Made by a program: the position numbers and the translations under genes
NCBI GenBank assembly: GCA_001275005.1
Contig: JWZX01002485.1
Coordinates: 1-16,512, forward strand
Length of the DNA: 16,512 nt
Source: Chrysochromulina tobinii
Lineage: Eukaryota > Haptophyta > Prymnesiales > Chrysochromulinaceae
Reading direction: 5' to 3'
The notes under the pieces: model-generated
Seen by the model: the letters and a program-made list of their open reading frames with translations, nothing else
Database searches by the model: none
What the model was told of the DNA's origin: nothing
Part shown: piece by piece, positions 13,714-16,512 of the stretch
How positions within the stretch are numbered: position 1 is the first letter of the stretch
How the letters are laid out: each line of letters starts with the position of its first letter

Positions 13714-16512
13714 ATGCCGCGGAATACACAAGACATCCACGAGTTCTCGATTCCCCTCGGTCCGAACGTCAAGGTCGGCTGCCGCATGAACAATAGCGAC
13801 GAGGTGGTCGCCGTGCATCCTGACACGCCGGCGGCTAATGCGGGTGTCCGCGTTGGCGACCTCATTTTGGCAGTGGATGACGTCGAGTGCACAGAGGGCG
13901 TCAACGCACTGAAGTTGTGGGCAGATGGTGCTGCGCGTCCCATCCGCAAGCTTCGCGTCACACGCAAGGGAGAGGGCGCCAAGGCCGAGCCCGAACCCGC
14001 AGTCACGACGAACGGTAGCGCGCCCAACGCCGTAGCCACAACTAGCGGTAACGCCCCGGAGCCCAAATCCGCTGCCGCGACGCCGACGGCGGCCTCAGCA
14101 GCGACGAAGAATCCTCTCGCGCCGCGCCAAATTCTGAGCCTGACCCTGAGCCTCAGCCCAACGGACAAGTTTGGATGCCGCATCAAGTTCATCCCGCCGA
14201 ATATGAACGAGGTGATCGCCGTGCATCCGGACACACCCGCGGCCAGGGCAGGTGTCGTCGTTGGCGACCACGTCATCGCAGTCGATGAGGTCGAGTGCAC
14301 CATTGGCGTGACCGCCGCGAAGCTGTGGGCAGATGGTGCTGGCCGTCCCGTCCGCACCCTTCGTGTCCTGCGCCAGGCAGAGGGCGGCCAGCCCGAGTCC
14401 CTGCCCGAACCCCATCCCGACCCACCCTCATCAACCGCTCAGAAGAGGGCAGCCTCGGCACAGCCAGAACCGTCGGCACTGATGGCACCGTCGGCACCGT
14501 CGGCTTCGTCAGCTTCGTCGGCTTCGTCAGCTTCGTCAGCTTCGTCGGCTTCGTCGGCTTCGTCGGAACCGTCGGCACCGATGGCAGAGCATCCGAAGCC
14601 ATCGACACGCGCCGCTCGCGACGACGCGGCGTCGGCTGCCTCAGCTGCCTCCTTGGCGGCCTCCTCAGCTGCTTCCTTGGCAGTCTACTCCGCCTCCGCC
14701 CTCGAGGAGGATGAGATTAAATCTCGAGCCTTCGAGGAGGCGGAGGAGATTAAATCTCGAGCCTTCGAGGAGGCGGAGACCCTCAAGAACGATGGCAACC
14801 GCGCCCTCTCGGGCGGATTGCACTCGATCGCTGCCGGACTGTACACCAAGGCCATCCTCGTCCTCTCTCCCTTTGTGACGCAACATGGACCGGTGGCAGC
14901 GGCGGCGGCGGCGAGGGCGGCCCCCGCGTCCGCAGCCGCTAGGGCGTCGAGCGCCATCGATCCTTTGCGCCATGCTCTCGCGTCGTACTATTCCAACCGC
15001 TCCGCCGTACGCTCGTGGGCGCTCTGGACGACGCGCGGCGCATGCACGTGCTCACCACGGCGCCCCCCCCCCTTCCACAGGTACGCCTCGCCCTCGAGGA
15101 GCTCGTGGGCGCTCGTGACGACGCGAGCGCTGCGGTGGCCCTCCGGCCAGAGTGGAGTAAAGCTTACGTACGTTGATTGCCACTGATTGCCACTGATTGC
15201 CACTGATTGCCACTGATTGCCTCCGGCCAGAGTGGAGTCAAGCTTACGTACGTTGATTGCCACTGATTGCCACTGATTGCCACTGATTGCCTCCGGCCAG
15301 AGTGGAGTCAAGCTTACGTACGTTGATTGCCACTGATTGCCACTGATTGCCACTGATTGCCTCCGGCCAGAGTGGAGTAAAGCTTACGTACGTCCCGCAC
15401 AAGGCCCCACACGAGGCCCCACAGCGATGCGCTGATGCCCTCTGATGCCCTCTGATGCCACCACACGAGGCCCCACAGCGGATGCGCTGGCATCCAAGCG
15501 ACTCCCGCGCGTGCTTGTGCGTGGCGTCCATGTGCTCGCGTGTGCTTGTGCCCCTGAGACTACCTCTGATGACTACTGATGACCTCTGATGACCTCTGAG
15601 ACTACCTCTGATGACCTCTGATGACCTCTGATGACCTCTGAGACTGCCTCTGAGACTACCTCTGAGAGGGGCTTCTGCCTCTGAAAGAGGCTTCTGCTTC
15701 TGAGACACTGCCTCTGACGGCTCCCCTGCGGGCCATGTGAGTGTCCTGTGGTGATGATGATCCCCGTCATCAGGTCCGCGCGGGTGACGTGGCCTCGGGA
15801 TGACCTCTGATTGCATCCCTCATCAGGTACGCGCGGGTGACGTGGCAAGTGCCCTCGGGGAGCATGCACTCGCATCCGACGCGTTCCTCAAGGCGCTCGA
15901 TAGGGCTAGCCCGACCGAGACGGAGCAGGTGAGTGCTACTGATGATCGCTGATGACCACTGATGACCACTGATGAGGTACATAACCCGACCGAGACGGAG
16001 CAGGTGAGTGCTACTGATGATCGCTGATGACCACTGATGACCTCTGATGACCTCGATAGGGCTAACCCGACCGAGACGGAGCAGGTGAGTGCTACTGATG
16101 ACCTCTGATGACCTCTGCCCACCTCTGATGACCTCTGATGACCTCTGATGACCTCTGATGACCTCTGCCCACCTCTGCCCACCTCTGATGGCCGGGGCTG
16201 CGCAGGTGCGTGCCAAGCTCGAGGCGGCGCGTGCGGCGGAAGTGATGCATCAAGCCCAGGCTCGGATGCGCGACAAGGCCCTCGCCGGAGCGACACCGGC
16301 GGCGAAAGCAGCGGCGACGAGTGGCGCTGCTGGTGCTGATGGAAGTGGTCATCAGTGGTCATCAGTGGTCATCAGCGCTGCTGGTGCTGATGGAAGTGGC
16401 GCCGTCGCCCGTGCTTCCACACCGCCGTCGCCCACGACGGCGCCGCCCACGACGGCGCCGCTCACGACGGCGACGCCCACGACGGCGCCGCCCACGACGG
16501 CGCCGCCCACGA
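13714..16512 (+). CDS. PDZ-PDZ-TPR protein, 3' end beyond the window (4 exons visible)
   Basis: Exons: 13714-15006, 15081-15167, 15827-15928, 16206-16512 and onward; all phases agree. Two PDZ domains lie at about 10-84 and 140-219, each with PDTPAA.AGV.VGD..(I/L)AVD and a matching KLWADGA segment; they are tandem duplicates. A Ser/Ala-rich linker (260-285) follows, then an acidic helix with two 11-residue repeats containing EIKSRAFEEA (332-356). A TPR-like module starts at 355 (LKNDGNRAL, LYTKAI, YYSNRSA) and continues through the spliced exons (VRLALEELVGARDDASAAV, RPEWSKAY, VRAGDVASALGEHALASDAF). Exon 4 gives a basic/Ala helix and then Pro/Thr repeats (PTTAP) to the window edge. PDZ and TPR modules bind peptide tails, so a scaffold or co-chaperone-like adaptor is plausible. 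The first ATG in frame is 13714. Exons 2, 3 and 4 all begin with Val-Arg because they all begin GTNCG. Confidence 0.85.
14505..14571. repeat. 9-base microsatellite encoding Ser-Ala-Ser
   Basis: Units of GTC(G/A)GCTTC run head to tail within exon 1 of the PDZ-TPR gene and encode a (SAS)n linker at residues about 263-284. Units differ by the G/A position only. Confidence 0.85.
14713..14775. repeat. 33-base tandem repeat encoding EIKSRAFEEAE
   Basis: A 30-base block is repeated exactly at 14713-14742 and 14746-14775. It encodes an 11-residue helical repeat just before the TPR region. Confidence 0.9.
15007..15080 (+). other. PDZ-TPR intron 1 (74 bases)
   Basis: It starts GTACGCTCG; exon 2 starts GTACGCCTC. 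The first half (CGTGGGCGCTC, GACGACGCG) resembles the interior of exon 2 (15102-15128), so it looks like a diverged exon copy. It ends in a C run and CCTTCCACAG and lacks the CTGAT decamers. Splicing gives YYSNRSAVRLALEELVG. Confidence 0.85.
15168..15826 (+). mobile_element. PDZ-TPR intron 2 (659 bases), expanded by tandem duplication
   Basis: The donor GTACGTTGA follows SKAY. A 34-base block (exon 2 end plus donor) occurs four times at 15140, 15220, 15290 and 15360, separated by CTGATTGCCA decamers (spacings 80, 70, 70). Copies 1 and 4 read GAGTAAAGC; copies 2 and 3 read GAGTCAAGC. A middle part has CCCCACAGCG and ACGAGGCCCCAC repeats and many CTGATGACCT and CTGAGACTACCT units. Two acceptor-plus-exon-start copies occur at the 3' end (15774 and 15827). 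Confidence 0.75.
15929..16205 (+). mobile_element. PDZ-TPR intron 3 (277 bases) with triplicated exon end
   Basis: It starts GTGAGTGC; exon 4 starts GTGCGTGC. The block CCCGACCGAGACGGAGCAG followed by GTGAGTGCTACTGATGA occurs at 15910 (real exon 3 end), 15985 and 16066. The rest is CTGATGACCT and CTGCCCACCT units. The acceptor GGCTGCGCAG is unlike the common CCTCATCAG end. Confidence 0.8.
16324..16399. repeat. 25-base direct repeats around three GTCATCAGTG-like decamers inside an exon
   Basis: GCGCTGCTGGTGCTGATGG and the next six bases occur at 16324-16348 and 16375-16399; between them GTGGTCATCA-type 10-mers repeat. The added 51 bases keep the reading frame of exon 4 and contain no stop. 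Confidence 0.8.
16426..16512. repeat. 15-base repeat encoding PTTAP, continuing off the edge
   Basis: CCCACGACGGCGCCG units with small changes (CTCACG, GCGACG) run to the end of the window and encode a Pro/Thr/Ala-rich tract of the PDZ-TPR protein. Confidence 0.85.

Noticed and set aside
15140-15393. Regular repeat-spacer pattern like a CRISPR array.
   Set aside because: The repeats are copies of an exon end and the spacers are identical decamer runs; the context is a eukaryotic intron.

Overview
This is a GC-rich nuclear fragment from a eukaryote. The evidence is a eukaryotic-type cytosolic ribosomal protein uL3 (RPL3), spliced genes with GT..AG introns, EF-hand, PLAC8 and PDZ/TPR proteins, and no operon-like packing. 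A microalga (haptophyte, stramenopile or similar) fits the GC content, the front-end-type fatty-acid desaturase and the intron style. That placement is inference; no sequence here fixes the lineage.

Layout. 323-1021 (-): small coiled-coil protein with an internal 52-residue duplication. 2087-3262 (-): RPL3, complete and unspliced in its coding part. 3702-4451 (+): two-pass PLAC8-type membrane protein with two EF-hand loops between its membrane segments; it diverges from RPL3. 4847-6480 (-): front-end-like membrane fatty-acid desaturase, 4 exons. 7153-9091 (-): multi-EF-hand protein, 3 exons. 9362-13033 (+): large secretory/type I membrane protein, 6 exons, divergent from the EF-hand gene, with two reading-frame irregularities. 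13714-16512 (+): PDZ-PDZ-TPR protein, 4 exons visible, running off the right edge.

The outstanding signal is in the introns of the four genes right of about 4.8 kb. All 13 introns end in AG, most with a CCTCATCAG-like end. Most begin with a GT-containing 5-10 base word that is repeated at the start of the next exon, as if an element carrying the AG had inserted and duplicated its target, with the duplicate supplying the 5' splice site. The interiors are arrays of about 10 bases starting with CTGA (CTGATGACCT, CTGATTGCCT, CTGAGTGCGT). The arrays lie in the same orientation relative to transcription in both + and - genes. Some intron ends form inverted repeats (TGATGAGG / CCTCATCA). Several introns also carry extra copies of flanking exon sequence, in one case an uninterrupted copy of the exon-exon junction. 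This looks like an introner-type intron-gain system, still expanding by local duplication. An intergenic copy flanked by 21-base direct repeats supports insertion. The three genes on the left (1-4.45 kb) lack such introns.

The genes have no obvious shared pathway. Two encode calcium-binding (EF-hand) proteins and two or three are membrane proteins, but this is an ordinary eukaryotic neighbourhood rather than a functional cluster.
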